Below are positions 36,197 to 45,519 of a stretch of 64,000 nucleotides of DNA, in pieces. Position 1 is the stretch's first letter. Every line of letters starts with the position of its first letter. Source of the DNA: Nocardioides marmorisolisilvae. GTDB taxonomy: Bacteria > Actinomycetota > Actinomycetes > Propionibacteriales > Nocardioidaceae. The notes beneath the pieces are model-generated. The model was not told where the DNA came from and did not search any database. It saw only the letters and a list, made by a program, of their open reading frames with translations. A program made the translations under genes and the position numbers. The stretch spans positions 2,188,940 through 2,252,939 of the forward strand of contig NZ_RJSG01000002.1 of assembly GCF_003725775.1 (NCBI RefSeq), given 5' to 3'.

Positions 36197-37497
36197 TGGA
36201 CGTCCACCTCGTTCCCGCGGAGCAGGGGTCCGAGGAGCAGCGAGGAGAAGCTCGGGGCGGCGGCGCCCCTGCCGCCGAACAGCAGGCTGATCAGGTCGGA
36301 CTCGGCCGGCGAGTTCGGCACCGAGGCGGCGCTCGTCGTCGCGCCACCCGGTCCCTGCCCGATGACCGGACCGGAGCCGGGGGCGCCGTTCTTCGGGGCG
36401 ACCGAGCCGTCCTGCACCGGGCCGCCGGGCGGGTACTGCGGAGCCAGCCGCATGATCGGGTAGCAGGCCGGCCCGCGGTTGTCGGTGTACTTCGGCTCGT
36501 CCTGGTTCGGCTTGTACTTGCCGCGGGCCACGGTGACCTGGATGGTCGCGTGCAGGGCCGGGCTGGCCGTGCCGTCGCCGAAGGCCTCGTTGACCCGCGG
36601 GACCAGGCCGGCGAGCTGGCTCATCAGGCAGGGGTACTCGGGTGCGTAGTGCGCCAGGATCTCCAGGGTGCTGCGGCCGTCGGCGACCAGGTTGATCATG
36701 TTGTCGCCGTTGGCCGCGAGGAACGCGTGCGTCTGGTCGGAGGCACTGGTGACGTCGGCGTACAAGGTGTCGAGGTTGGCCCGCTGCGCGGTGAGGGTCT
36801 TGGCGGTGGTGGTGAAGTTGTCGAGCGCCTGGAGCAGCTCGGGCGAGGCCTTGTCGTAGGTGGCCGCGGTCTTCACGGTGGCTTTCAGGTCGGCCACGAA
36901 GGTCGGCACCGACGGGTTCAGCCCGGCCAGGTACTGCTCGAAGGTGTCGACGGTGCGACCGAGCTCCTCACCCCGTCCGTCCAGGGCGCTGGACATGGCG
37001 TTCAGCGTGACCGCGAGCTTCTGCGGCGGGACCTCGTTGAGGGTGGTCAGCAGGCTGTTCAGCGCGGTCTCCAGCTCGACCGCGGTGGCGCTGCGGTCCT
37101 TGGTGATCACGTCACCGGCCTGGATCCGCGCCGCCGTGGGGTGCGACGGTGTGACCAGGTCGACGTAGTCCTGGCCGATGAGCGTCTTCGGCAGGATCCG
37201 CGCGGTGACGTTCTTCGGGATCAGGTGGGTGTAGTCCGGGTTCAGGCCGAGCGTGAGCTTGGCGTCGCTGCCCGCGACGTCGAGCTTGCGCACCGTGCCG
37301 ACCACGACGCCGTGGTACTTCACCTGGGCGCCGACCGAGAGCTGGTCACCGCCCTGGCCGGCGTACAGGGTCACGTCGCGGTGGGAGCGGAACGTGCCCC
37401 GGTAGACGAGCACGGACAGCACCAGCACCGTCACCAGGACGGCGACGAAGCCGACCCCGAGGAGACGGAGCCGGGAGGCGCTGGGCGTGTTGTTCAT
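36193..37497 (-). CDS. mceA: Mce family protein MceA
   Basis: 434 aa. It has a membrane anchor (LLGVGFVAVLVTVLVLSVLVY), the MCE domain (DVTLYAGQGGDQLSVGAQVKYHGVVVGTVRKL) and a long helical region (KTAATYDKASPELLQALDNFTTTAKTLTAQRANL). The C-terminal 90 residues are Gly/Pro-rich and disordered. First mce gene after the permeases. Mce proteins form a periplasm-spanning tunnel for hydrophobic substrates such as sterols or fatty acids. Confidence 0.9.
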   Translation of the reverse strand: MNNTPSASRLRLLGVGFVAVLVTVLVLSVLVYRGTFRSHRDVTLYAGQGGDQLSVGAQVKYHGVVVGTVRKLDVAGSDAKLTLGLNPDYTHLIPKNVTARILPKTLIGQDYVDLVTPSHPTAARIQAGDVITKDRSATAVELETALNSLLTTLNEVPPQKLAVTLNAMSSALDGRGEELGRTVDTFEQYLAGLNPSVPTFVADLKATVKTAATYDKASPELLQALDNFTTTAKTLTAQRANLDTLYADVTSASDQTHAFLAANGDNMINLVADGRSTLEILAHYAPEYPCLMSQLAGLVPRVNEAFGDGTASPALHATIQVTVARGKYKPNQDEPKYTDNRGPACYPIMRLAPQYPPGGPVQDGSVAPKNGAPGSGPVIGQGPGGATTSAASVPNSPAESDLISLLFGGRGAAAPSFSSLLLGPLLRGNEVDVQ

Positions 37498-37513
37498 CGG
37501 GGCACCGTGTTCA

Positions 37514-38350
37514 TCAAGCCACCGTCACCGAGGGCGCGGTCCCGAACATGACCAGGGTCAGGAAGAAGTCGATGATGCCGATACCGGCCAGCGACAGGCG
37601 CACGGCACGGCCGACCGCGACGCCCACACCCGCCGGGCCGCCGCTGGCGCGGTAGCCGTAGTAGCAGTGCACGAGCATCACGTAGAACGCGAACACGATC
37701 GTTTTCAGGAACGACAGCAGCACGTCGTGCGGCGGTAGGAACAGCGAGAAGTAGTGGTCGTAGGTGCCCGCCGAGAGCCCGTTGACGTAGACGACGTTCA
37801 ACCTCGAGGCGAGGTAGGACGCGAACAGGCCGACGACGTAGAGCGGGATCACCGCGATCGAGCCGGCGATCACCCGGGTGGTGATCAGGTACGGCACGCT
37901 CGGCACCGCCATCACCTCGAGGGCGTCGATCTCCTCGGAGATCCGCTGCGCACCGATCTCCGCGGTGAAGCCGGCGCCGACGGTCGCGGTCAGCGCGATG
38001 CCGGCGATCAGCGGGGCGATGTCACGGGTGTTGAAGAACGCCGTGATGAAGCCGGTCAGGGCCGCGGCGCCGAGGGTGTCCAGGCCGCGGAAGCCCTGGA
38101 GGCCGACGAGGCTGCCGACGAACAGGGACAGCGCGAACATCACCCCGGCCGTGCCGGCGATGACGGCGAGACCGCCCGAGCCGAAGGTCGTCGTGGCGAT
38201 GAGCCGGAAGACCTCCTTGCGGTAGCGGCGCATCGTGCGCGGGATGCCCGCGGCCGCGCGGCCGTAGAGCCAGAGCTGGTCGCCCAGGGTGCCGAGGCCG
38301 TTGGAGATCGCCCGGCTGGTGCCGATCCGGAAGTTCGAGAAGGTGCTCAT
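37514..38350 (-). CDS. YrbE/MlaE-family permease, second copy (YrbEB)
   Basis: 278 aa. It has five or six membrane segments and the MlaE motif DALEVMAVPSVPYLITTRVIAGSIAVIPLY, which contacts the ATPase. FGSGGLAVIAGTAGVMFALSLFVG is the conserved N-terminal re-entrant helix region. It pairs with the upstream YrbEA as a heterodimer. The MceG ATPase (Mkl-like) that drives it is not in the window and is usually encoded elsewhere. Confidence 0.92.
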   Translation of the reverse strand: MSTFSNFRIGTSRAISNGLGTLGDQLWLYGRAAAGIPRTMRRYRKEVFRLIATTTFGSGGLAVIAGTAGVMFALSLFVGSLVGLQGFRGLDTLGAAALTGFITAFFNTRDIAPLIAGIALTATVGAGFTAEIGAQRISEEIDALEVMAVPSVPYLITTRVIAGSIAVIPLYVVGLFASYLASRLNVVYVNGLSAGTYDHYFSLFLPPHDVLLSFLKTIVFAFYVMLVHCYYGYRASGGPAGVGVAVGRAVRLSLAGIGIIDFFLTLVMFGTAPSVTVA

Positions 38351-38354
38351 CGGC

Positions 38355-39167
38355 TCACATCCCCTTCGCCGGGACGATGAAGAGGTAGAGCTGGGTCATC
38401 ACCAGGTTGATGAAGTAGACCAGCATGAACGAGATCACGACCGTCTGGTTCACCGCGTCACCGACGCCCTTGGGGCCCGGCGGCGGGTTCAGGCCGCGGT
38501 AGGCGGCGACGACGCCGGCGACGAAGCCGAAGACGACCGCTTTCATCTCGCTGACGATGATGTCGGTCGACTGGGCGAGCAGGTTGAAGCTGCTGATGTA
38601 GGCACCCGGGGTTCCGCCCTGGATCATCACGTTGAACACGTAGCCGCCGGCCACGCCGACGACGCTGGCCAGACCGTTGAGCACCGCGGCGATGAACATC
38701 ATCGCCAGCACCCGCGGGACGACGAGGCGACGGATCGGGTCGATGCCCAGCACCTTCATCGCGTCGATCTCCTCGCGGATGGTGCGGGCACCGAGGTCGG
38801 CCGCGATCGCGCTGCCACCCGCGCCGGAGATCAGCAGCGCGGTGACGATCGGCGCTGCCTGCTGGGTGATCGCCAGCACGCCACCGGCACCGGTGGCCGA
38901 GCCGGCGCCGAACTGGTCGAGCAGCTGGTAGAGCAGCAGCGAGATGGTCGCGCCGAACGGGATCGAGAACAGCGCGGTCGGCAGCGTGGACACCTTGGCG
39001 ACGAACCAGGCCTGCTCGAGGAACTCGGTCCACTGGAACGGGCGCCGGAACATGCCGACGATGACGTCCAGCGCCATCGCGTACATGCGCCCGACGTGCT
39101 CGAGCCCGGCCCGACCGGGGAACGCCCGGACCCCGACGTCGGCGCTCATGCGCGCCCCGCCGGCCAT
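38355..39167 (-). CDS. YrbE/MlaE-family permease, first copy (YrbEA)
   Basis: 270 aa from the ATG at 39167 (GGAG about 11 bases upstream); an ATG at 39149 is an alternative. It has the MlaE landmarks ADLGARTIREEIDAMKVLGIDPIRRLVVPRVLAMMF and a membrane region with FNVMIQGGTPGAYISSFNLL. It is the first gene of the mce operon, so the promoter lies in 39168-39410. The gap to YrbEB is 4 bases. Confidence 0.92.
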   Translation of the reverse strand: MAGGARMSADVGVRAFPGRAGLEHVGRMYAMALDVIVGMFRRPFQWTEFLEQAWFVAKVSTLPTALFSIPFGATISLLLYQLLDQFGAGSATGAGGVLAITQQAAPIVTALLISGAGGSAIAADLGARTIREEIDAMKVLGIDPIRRLVVPRVLAMMFIAAVLNGLASVVGVAGGYVFNVMIQGGTPGAYISSFNLLAQSTDIIVSEMKAVVFGFVAGVVAAYRGLNPPPGPKGVGDAVNQTVVISFMLVYFINLVMTQLYLFIVPAKGM

Positions 39168-39257
39168 GTCGCCCCACGCTCCATGGTGAGTCCTCTCGGT
39201 TCTCCCTTGTGGCCGCAACCTAAGGCGGGTCCGAGGGGCCGCGCCTGTGCTGGGGAC

Positions 39258-39280
39258 ACAAAGCCTGGGCTCACCTTTGT
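39258..39280. promoter_or_regulatory. ACAAAG-N11-CTTTGT dyad upstream of mce operon
   Basis: ACAAAG at 39258-39263 and CTTTGT at 39275-39280 form an inverted repeat about 90 bases upstream of YrbEA. A third half-site, ACAAAG, lies at 39341-39346. It could be an operator for the mce operon. No matching regulator gene is adjacent, and no KstR-like box is visible in this promoter. Confidence 0.35.
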
Positions 39281-39410
39281 CCTCCGCATGCCATTTCGGC
39301 AAGCCCCCGGGCCGTAGTGATTCTGAGTTGTCCGGCGAGCACAAAGGCGGACCGGAAGTTGGTGGTCGCGGCTCTGTCGGGCCCTCCCGGCCTCGGCGCA
39401 CGCTGGAGAC

Positions 39411-39590
39411 ATGACCGACCTCCTGCTCACCGCCGGCCCCGTGTTCGCGATCATGCTCAGCCCGCTGCTGTTCCCCGTGCTGGGCCTGGTCTTCGGACTG
39501 ATCTCCGACCTGTTCCTCGCTGTTCCCGAGCCGAGTGCCGCGGAACGCCTCGCCGAGCGGCGCCGCCGCACGGAGCTCACGACCGCCTGA
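39411..39590 (+). CDS. Small membrane protein, 59 aa
   Basis: The ATG at 39411 has GGAG 3 bases upstream. The sequence has one long hydrophobic segment (VFAIMLSPLLFPVLGLVFGLI) and a charged tail (ERLAERRRRTEL). Codon use is normal for this genome. It is divergent from the mce operon. I do not recognise a family; a small accessory membrane protein is the simplest reading. Confidence 0.55.
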   Translation: MTDLLLTAGPVFAIMLSPLLFPVLGLVFGLISDLFLAVPEPSAAERLAERRRRTELTTA

Positions 39591-39605
39591 TCGGCGCCGG
39601 GGCGG

Positions 39606-40778
39606 CTACAGGCCGACCGCATCGAAGGACTTCAGCTCGTCGATGGCGGCGGCCACCCGCTTGATGCAGGCCAGGCTGATCTCGTCGGGCTGCATCTTCG
39701 GCTGGTAGAAGGCCCGCCCGATGGTGAACGCCCAGGCCGAGTACGGGTAGAACACGCCCTGCCGGTAGCGCAGCCACGCCTCGTCGTAGCCCGGCGCGGG
39801 AGCGCCCTCGGCGGCCAGGCAGGTCAGGTAGTGCTCGAGCAGCTCGTGGTCCCAGGCACGGCGCTGCTCCGGCTCGAGCGCGGTGCTGACCAGGTAGGCG
39901 TAGTCGAAGGACCAGCCGCCGCGCATCGTTCCCTGCCAGTCGGTGTGGCCCATCCGGCCTTCCGCGGTGATGTAGACCTGGCCGACGTGCCCGTCGCCGT
40001 GCAGCAGCGTGTGCGGGACCTGGGTGGTCGCGATGTCGAGCGCCCGGCGGGTGCCCTCCCACATCGCCGCGGCCTCGCCGTACAGGGTGTCGGGGATGAC
40101 GGCCTTGGCGCGCTCCATCCCGACCGCGGTGCGCGGGCCCATCCGGACGAACGTCGACAGGTTCCGGTAGAAGTCGTTGGGGGTCTTGAGGATCGACAGG
40201 TCCGGGTCGCCCCAGCAGGCCGCGTGGTACTTGGCCATGTTGCCGAGCAGGTCCTCGATCTGGGACCGGTCGATCGGCGTGGTCGGGATCGCGAACCGGG
40301 CGCCCTTGGAGACGGCGATGTCCTCCATGATCAGCAGGCTGCGCCACGACGTCGGGTCGACGCCGCCGAAGTACCCGCGCGGCGCCTCCATCTCGATCTT
40401 GGGGCGGAAGGTCATGAAGAAGTGCGTCTCGCCGTGCAGCACGTCGGCGCCGCCGAGCATCAGCCGCTGCGCGAAGCTCTCCGAGGACTTGGTGAACAGG
40501 TCGGTCGGGAGACCGGCGTCGGTCCCGGCCTGGTTGTAGACGACCCGCAGCGCGGCCCGGCTGGTGGTGCCGGCGTGCGCCTCGGGTACGTCGAAGGAGA
40601 CCACCTCGGCGCCCGGGGTGTCCGCGCACAGCACGGCGGTCAGCCACTCGGCGTTGAGGTCGGTGCCGCTGCGCGGGATGTCCTGCGCGGTGCGCGGGAC
40701 CGAACGGCCGAGCCGTTCGCCCACCATGGCGCCGCCGACCGTCGCGGCGCGACCTGCCAACCAGAGTGCGGGGTGCAT
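39606..40778 (-). CDS. Phosphotransferase (aminoglycoside/ecdysteroid-kinase-like fold)
   Basis: 390 aa from the ATG at 40778; the longer frame is antisense-like. It has kinase-like landmarks: LFTKSSESFAQRLM (lysine strand), LLHGDGHVGQVYITAEGRMGHTDWQGTMRGGWSFDYAYLV (Brenner HGD-x-H loop and metal-binding D-W-Q), and hydrophobic C-terminal helices. Members of this subfamily phosphorylate hydroxylated small lipids or steroids. It lies 8 bases after the acyl-CoA dehydrogenase gene in the P450 operon. Confidence 0.85.
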   Translation of the reverse strand: MHPALWLAGRAATVGGAMVGERLGRSVPRTAQDIPRSGTDLNAEWLTAVLCADTPGAEVVSFDVPEAHAGTTSRAALRVVYNQAGTDAGLPTDLFTKSSESFAQRLMLGGADVLHGETHFFMTFRPKIEMEAPRGYFGGVDPTSWRSLLIMEDIAVSKGARFAIPTTPIDRSQIEDLLGNMAKYHAACWGDPDLSILKTPNDFYRNLSTFVRMGPRTAVGMERAKAVIPDTLYGEAAAMWEGTRRALDIATTQVPHTLLHGDGHVGQVYITAEGRMGHTDWQGTMRGGWSFDYAYLVSTALEPEQRRAWDHELLEHYLTCLAAEGAPAPGYDEAWLRYRQGVFYPYSAWAFTIGRAFYQPKMQPDEISLACIKRVAAAIDELKSFDAVGL

Positions 40779-40786
40779 CGCTCTCC

Positions 40787-42016
40787 CTATCCCGTGATCT
40801 CGCGGCCGATGAGGCGGCGGGCGACGATCCACTTCTGCAGCTCGTTGGCGCCCTCGAAGATCTCCAGGATCTTCGCGTCGCGGTAGAGCTCCTCGAGCCT
40901 GACCGACTCCCCGGACTCGCTCACCGAGCGGGCGAACCCGAGCGCGCCGTGGATCTGGATCGCCTCGCGGACCAGGTCGACCGCGAGCCGGGTGGCGTAG
41001 CTCTTCGCCATCGCCGCCTCGGGTTCGGCGGTCGCGTCGCCGGTGTCGAGCAGGTAGGCCGCCTTCTGGTACAGCGACCGGGCGCACTCGATCTCGGTCG
41101 CCCGCTCGGCGAGCACGAACTGCCAGTGCTGCATCGCGCCGAGCGGCTTGCCGAAGACGTGCCGGGTCCGCAGCCGCTCGACGGCCAGGTCCATCGCGGC
41201 CTGGGCGACGCCGACGCCGGCCGCGGCGATCCCGATCCGGCCCCGGACCAGGCAGGAGAGCGCGACCGCGAGTCCGCGACCGGGCTCGCCGAGCACGTTC
41301 TCGGCGGGGACGTGCGCGTTCTCGAAGACGATGTCGGAGGTCAGCTGGCCGCGGTGCCCCATCTTCAGGTCGGGCGCGCCGACCCGGACGCCGGGCGTGT
41401 TCTGCAGGTCGACGAGCACCATGCTGGCGCGGTCACCGTGCTTGCAGAGCACCGCCGCCCACCGCGCGACGCAGGCGTTGGTGATCCAGCGCTTGCGACC
41501 GTTGAGCACGTAGCCGTCAGCAGTGTCGGTCAGCTCGGTGCGCAGGGTCTCGTTGCTCAGGTCGCTGCTGGCGTCGGGCTCGGTGGTCGCGAACGCGTAG
41601 GCCCCCTGTCCGGAGATGAGGTCCGGCAGCACCGCGGCGCGGACCTGGGCCTGAGCGAAGCTCAGCGCTTGGGGCACCAGGATGCACTGGCCGTCGTACA
41701 CCCCGGACAGGCTGGAGGAGTGGTACGCGATCTCCTCGGTCACCGTGCAGGTGCCGAGCATCGGGTACTGCAGGCCGGCTCCTTCGGGGCGGGCGAACGG
41801 GACCGCGAACAGCCCCTCGTCGGCCAACCCGCGGAACGCCTCCCACGGGAACGACTCGGGCGACTCCTCGGCCGCGCCGATCTCCCGGGCCACCGGGGCG
41901 ACGTGCTTCTCCACCGCGGCACGGGCCTGCGCCCGCAGCGCAGAGGTCTCCGCGGGCAGCCACACGTCGTGGCACATCCGCTCCTGGGTGCGCTCGGTCA
42001 CGCTGGACCCGGTCAC
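40787..42016 (-). CDS. Acyl-CoA dehydrogenase
   Basis: 409 aa from a GTG overlapping the P450 stop by 4 bases. FAD and substrate motifs: YAFATTEPDASSDLSNETLRTEL, NGRKRWITNACVA (flavin side), and RHVFGKPLGAMQHWQFVLAERATEIECARSLYQKAAYLL. The C-terminus carries IHGALGFARSVSESGESVRLEELYRDAKILEIFEGANELQKWIVARRLIG. It introduces an alpha,beta double bond into an acyl-CoA. In context the substrate may be a steroid side chain or terpenoid thioester. Confidence 0.9.
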   Translation of the reverse strand: MTGSSVTERTQERMCHDVWLPAETSALRAQARAAVEKHVAPVAREIGAAEESPESFPWEAFRGLADEGLFAVPFARPEGAGLQYPMLGTCTVTEEIAYHSSSLSGVYDGQCILVPQALSFAQAQVRAAVLPDLISGQGAYAFATTEPDASSDLSNETLRTELTDTADGYVLNGRKRWITNACVARWAAVLCKHGDRASMVLVDLQNTPGVRVGAPDLKMGHRGQLTSDIVFENAHVPAENVLGEPGRGLAVALSCLVRGRIGIAAAGVGVAQAAMDLAVERLRTRHVFGKPLGAMQHWQFVLAERATEIECARSLYQKAAYLLDTGDATAEPEAAMAKSYATRLAVDLVREAIQIHGALGFARSVSESGESVRLEELYRDAKILEIFEGANELQKWIVARRLIGREITG

Positions 42017-43290
42017 GTGCAGGGCATCCGCTTGATCGCGTGCATGAAGTGGCCGACCACGAACTCGGGGTCCGAGACCGTCAGGTCCGGGACCCGGGTG
42101 AGCAGCTCGCCGAAGATCGCCTTCAGCTGGAGGCGGGCCACGTGGTTGCCGAGGCAGGTGTGCACCCCGCCGCCGCCGAAGCCGACGTGCGGGTTCGGGC
42201 TGCGGGTGATGTCGAAGCGCCACGGGTCGGCGAAGACGGTCTCGTCGCGGTTGGCCGAGCTGTAGAACATCACCACCTTGTCGCCGGCTGCGATCCGCTG
42301 GCCGTTGAGGTCGAAGTCCTCGATGGCGGTGCGGCGGAACGTCATCACCGCGGTCCCCCAGCGGATGAACTCCTCCACCGCGGGGACGATGTGCCGGTCG
42401 AAGTCCGACATCAGCAGCGCGCGCTGCTCGGGGTAGTCGGTGAGGGCCCTCATCGCGTGGCTGGTGGTGTTCCGGGTGGTGTCGTTGCCGGCGACCGCGA
42501 GCAGCACGAAGTAGGAGCGGATGTCGTCGTCCGAGAGCCGCTGGCCGTCGATGTCGGCCTGGACCAGCGCGGTCATCAGGTCGTCCTCGGCCCGGGAGCG
42601 GCGCGCGTCGATCAGGTTCTGCGCGACGTCGTGCAGCGTCGCGATGCCGCCGAGCAGCGCCATCAGCGGGTCGCCGCCCTCGCCCTTGAACTCGGGGTCG
42701 TGCAGGCCGACCATCTCGTCGACGGCCTGGACCATCCGCTCGCGCTCGTCGTCGGGGACGCCGAGCATCTCCGAGATCGTCCACAGCGGCAGCCGCTTGG
42801 CGACCTGGTCCACGAAGTCGCTCGGCCCGGCCTCGATCAGGTCGGTGACGATCGACCTGGCCTGGTTGCGGATCTGCTCCTCGATCTTGCGGATCTGGCG
42901 CGGGTTGAACGCCGAGCCGACCAGCTTGCGGGTCACCGTGTGCTGGGGCTCGTCCATCGCGAGGATCGACTGGGTCTCCTCGAGCAGCTGGGCCGGGACG
43001 TTCTCGAACATCACGCCACCGTTGTCCGGCGACGAGGAGAACACCTGGTTGTTCCGGCTCACCGTGACGACGTCCTCGTGCCGGACCACCGCCCAGTAAC
43101 CCGGGTCGTCCTCGTCCTCGAGCAGCGAGCCCTCGGCCGGCCGCTGCCACGAGATCGGTCGCTCGCGGCGTAGCTCGGCGAACGCGGCATCGCGCTCCTC
43201 GGCGGACTTCGCCCAGAAGCTGTGGCCGGAGAGATCGACCGGGTCGAAACCCGGCCCGTTTCCGATCCGGCTCTGACTGTCGGTGAGCAT
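42013..43290 (-). CDS. Cytochrome P450 (CYP125/CYP142-like group, tentative)
   Basis: 425 aa. The I-helix oxygen motif AVAGNDTTRNTTSHA is intact; the K-helix is EEFIRW; the heme loop is FGGGGVHTCLGNHVARLQLKAIFGELL with the Cys ligand. Layout and the neighbouring acyl-CoA dehydrogenase, SCP2 and mce operon resemble the P450s that hydroxylate the ends of steroid or terpene side chains. First gene of a three-gene minus-strand operon, divergent from WS/DGAT across a nested dyad. Confidence 0.9.
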   Translation of the reverse strand: MLTDSQSRIGNGPGFDPVDLSGHSFWAKSAEERDAAFAELRRERPISWQRPAEGSLLEDEDDPGYWAVVRHEDVVTVSRNNQVFSSSPDNGGVMFENVPAQLLEETQSILAMDEPQHTVTRKLVGSAFNPRQIRKIEEQIRNQARSIVTDLIEAGPSDFVDQVAKRLPLWTISEMLGVPDDERERMVQAVDEMVGLHDPEFKGEGGDPLMALLGGIATLHDVAQNLIDARRSRAEDDLMTALVQADIDGQRLSDDDIRSYFVLLAVAGNDTTRNTTSHAMRALTDYPEQRALLMSDFDRHIVPAVEEFIRWGTAVMTFRRTAIEDFDLNGQRIAAGDKVVMFYSSANRDETVFADPWRFDITRSPNPHVGFGGGGVHTCLGNHVARLQLKAIFGELLTRVPDLTVSDPEFVVGHFMHAIKRMPCT

Positions 43291-43308
43291 GTGCTCCTCC
43301 TCACGAGA

Positions 43309-43354
43309 CCTTGACGAAACGAAACATAAACTACATTATATTTGAACGTCAAGG
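43309..43354. promoter_or_regulatory. Nested 46-bp dyad in divergent P450-WS/DGAT promoter, TetR operator candidate
   Basis: The outer arms CCTTGACG (43309-43316) and CGTCAAGG (43347-43354) enclose an inner AAACATAA-N6-TTATATTT (43322-43343), and both share nearly the same centre. The inner element recurs upstream of the TetR gene (47936-47959). Its AT-richness stands out from the GC-rich background. Confidence 0.65.
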
Positions 43355-43381
43355 ATCGGAGCGGAAGATGTCGGCACGGCG

Positions 43382-44689
43382 ATGAGCACCCGGCTGGGCG
43401 CCCTCGACGCCGCCTTCCTGCACATCGAGGACCGGTCCAACCGGATGCAGCTGGCCGGGATCCTCGTCTTCGACGGTGCGGCCCCGACGTTCTCCGAGTT
43501 CCGCGAGGCGGTCGAGACGCGGCTCCCCTCCCTCCCGCACTTCCGCCAGCGCCTGACCGGCGGTCTGGGCGGGCTGCTCCGGCCCTCGTGGACGCCGGAC
43601 GCCGAGTTCGACCTCGACTACCACCTGCGCCGGACCGCCGTTCCCTCCCCCGGTGGCCGCACCGAGCTGTTGGCGCTGGTCGACGAGCTCACCTCGGCCC
43701 CGCTCGACCTGCAGCGGCCCCTGTGGGAGATGACGCTGGTCGAAGGTCTGGAGGACGGACATTTCGGCATCGCGCTGAAGGTGCACCACTGCATGGTCGA
43801 CGGACTCTCGATCATGCAGATCTTCGCCACCTTGTTCTCCGCGGATCCCGCGTCGGACTCCCCGCTGGCCCTGGCCGCTCCCCCGCCGCGTCAAGCCGCT
43901 CCGACCGCGCCACGGCCGCCGCTGACCGAGCGGCTCGGCCGGGCGGCAGCCTCGGTCCGGGTGGCGCCCCGCACCCGGTTCAACACCGGGCCGTCCGGGC
44001 CGACCCGAGCGACCGACTTCACCACCGTGCCGCTCGAGGAGATCCACCGCACCCGGCGCGCCTTCGGGACCACCGTGAACAACCTCGTCCTGGCAACCGT
44101 GACCGGCGCGCTGCGCCGCTACCTCGAGCGCCACGACGAGCTGGTTCCCGAGCTGTACGCGTTCGTCCCGGTGAACCGGCGCACCGATGCAGGTCCCGGG
44201 TTCCACGGCAACCAGATCGGGATGACCTACCCGGCGCTCCCGGTCGGAGAGGCAGATCCGGTGGCGCGCGTGGCGAAGGTGGTCGCCTCCGTCGCGGAGT
44301 GCGTGCGGACCGGTCAGGCCGACGACACCGCAGCCCTGCTCTCGGTCAGCGGCCTGGCGCCCGAACCGGTGGCGGCCGCCCTGAACCGGCTGATCCAGTT
44401 CGACGGCGGCCTGTTCAACCTCACCGTCACCAACGTGCCCGGGCCGCCGGTGCCGGTGTACTTCCTCGGCCGCCGACTGCTGCGGATCATCGGCTCGACG
44501 CCGTTGACCAAGCGGCACGCCCTGACCATCGCCGTCCTCAGCTACGCCGGAGAGCTCACGTTCTCGGTGACCACCGACCCACGTCGTCTGCCCGACGGCT
44601 CGGACCTGGTCGCGGACCTGGCCGACGAGCTCGTCCTCCTGACCGCCACTGCCGCAGCACTCGAACCCACCACAAGGAGCACCCGATGA
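43382..44689 (+). CDS. WS/DGAT-family wax ester synthase / diacylglycerol acyltransferase
   Basis: 435 aa. Active-site motif HHCMVDGLS (HHxxxDG) at about residue 139; the N-terminal family start LGALDAAFLHIEDRSNRMQLAGILVF; and the C-terminal NVPGPPVPVYFLGRRLL. It esterifies fatty acyl-CoA to alcohols or diacylglycerol for storage lipid. First gene of the plus-strand arm of the TetR regulon. It is coupled to the SDR gene (ATGA). Confidence 0.92.
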   Translation: MSTRLGALDAAFLHIEDRSNRMQLAGILVFDGAAPTFSEFREAVETRLPSLPHFRQRLTGGLGGLLRPSWTPDAEFDLDYHLRRTAVPSPGGRTELLALVDELTSAPLDLQRPLWEMTLVEGLEDGHFGIALKVHHCMVDGLSIMQIFATLFSADPASDSPLALAAPPPRQAAPTAPRPPLTERLGRAAASVRVAPRTRFNTGPSGPTRATDFTTVPLEEIHRTRRAFGTTVNNLVLATVTGALRRYLERHDELVPELYAFVPVNRRTDAGPGFHGNQIGMTYPALPVGEADPVARVAKVVASVAECVRTGQADDTAALLSVSGLAPEPVAAALNRLIQFDGGLFNLTVTNVPGPPVPVYFLGRRLLRIIGSTPLTKRHALTIAVLSYAGELTFSVTTDPRRLPDGSDLVADLADELVLLTATAAALEPTTRSTR

Positions 44690-45519
44690 GCAGCAGCACC
44701 CAGTCCTTGGCCGGCAAGGTCGTCGCCATCACCGGCGCCGGTCGCGGCATCGGGCTCGCCACCGCCCGGGAAGCGCTGCGCCGCGGCGCGACCGTCGTGG
44801 TCGGCGACGTGGACGGCGAGTCCGTCGAGATGGCCGCCGCCGAGCTCGGCCAGGGAGCGCACCCGGTCCAGGTCGACGTCTCCGACGCCGACTCGATGGC
44901 CGCGTTCGTGAAGGCGGCCGAGGCTGTCGGCCCGCTCTCGGTGCTGGTCAACAACGCCGGCATCATGCCGATCGGCGAGTTCCTCGCCCTCTCCCCCGCC
45001 GCCTACCGGCGCGCGGTCGAGATCAACGTGCTCGGCGCCATCTTCGGCACCCACGCCGCCCTGCCCGCGATGCTCGAGCGCGGTGCCGGCCAGATCATCA
45101 ACGTGGCCTCCACCGCCGGCAAGGCACCAGTGCCCGGTGGCGCCACCTACTGCGCGACGAAGGCCGCCGTGGTCGCCTTCACCGAGACCACCCGCGTCGA
45201 GTACGCCGGCACCGGCGTCGACTTCACCTGCGTGCTGCCGCACTTCACCAACACCGAGCTCATCGCCGGGACCAGCGGCACCCGCGGCATCCCCGTGGTC
45301 GAGCCGGACGACGTGGCGAAGGGCATCTGCTACGCGATCGAGAAACCACGTCCGGACGTCTACGTGCCCAAGGTGATCGGCACCGTCCTGGCCACCCAGC
45401 CGCTGATGGGGCGCACCGTGCGGGACGCGATCAACCGCCGTCTCGGCGCCTACCGGGCCTTCCTCGACTTCGACCACGGCGCCCGCGCCCGCTACGACGA
45501 CAGGATCGCGCAGTCATGA
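44686..45519 (+). CDS. Short-chain dehydrogenase/reductase
   Basis: 277 aa classical SDR: TGAGRGIGLATAREAL, NNAG, Ser (INVASTAGKAP) and Tyr-Cys-Ala-Thr-Lys (YCATK). It uses NAD(P), with VVGDVDG at the second strand pointing to NAD. The C-terminal part (DDVAKGICYAIEKPRPDVYVPKVIG) is like membrane-lipid or steroid SDRs. It is coupled to both neighbours (ATGA overlaps), suggesting the same hydroxyl or carbonyl substrate pool. Confidence 0.9.
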   Translation: MSSSTQSLAGKVVAITGAGRGIGLATAREALRRGATVVVGDVDGESVEMAAAELGQGAHPVQVDVSDADSMAAFVKAAEAVGPLSVLVNNAGIMPIGEFLALSPAAYRRAVEINVLGAIFGTHAALPAMLERGAGQIINVASTAGKAPVPGGATYCATKAAVVAFTETTRVEYAGTGVDFTCVLPHFTNTELIAGTSGTRGIPVVEPDDVAKGICYAIEKPRPDVYVPKVIGTVLATQPLMGRTVRDAINRRLGAYRAFLDFDHGARARYDDRIAQS

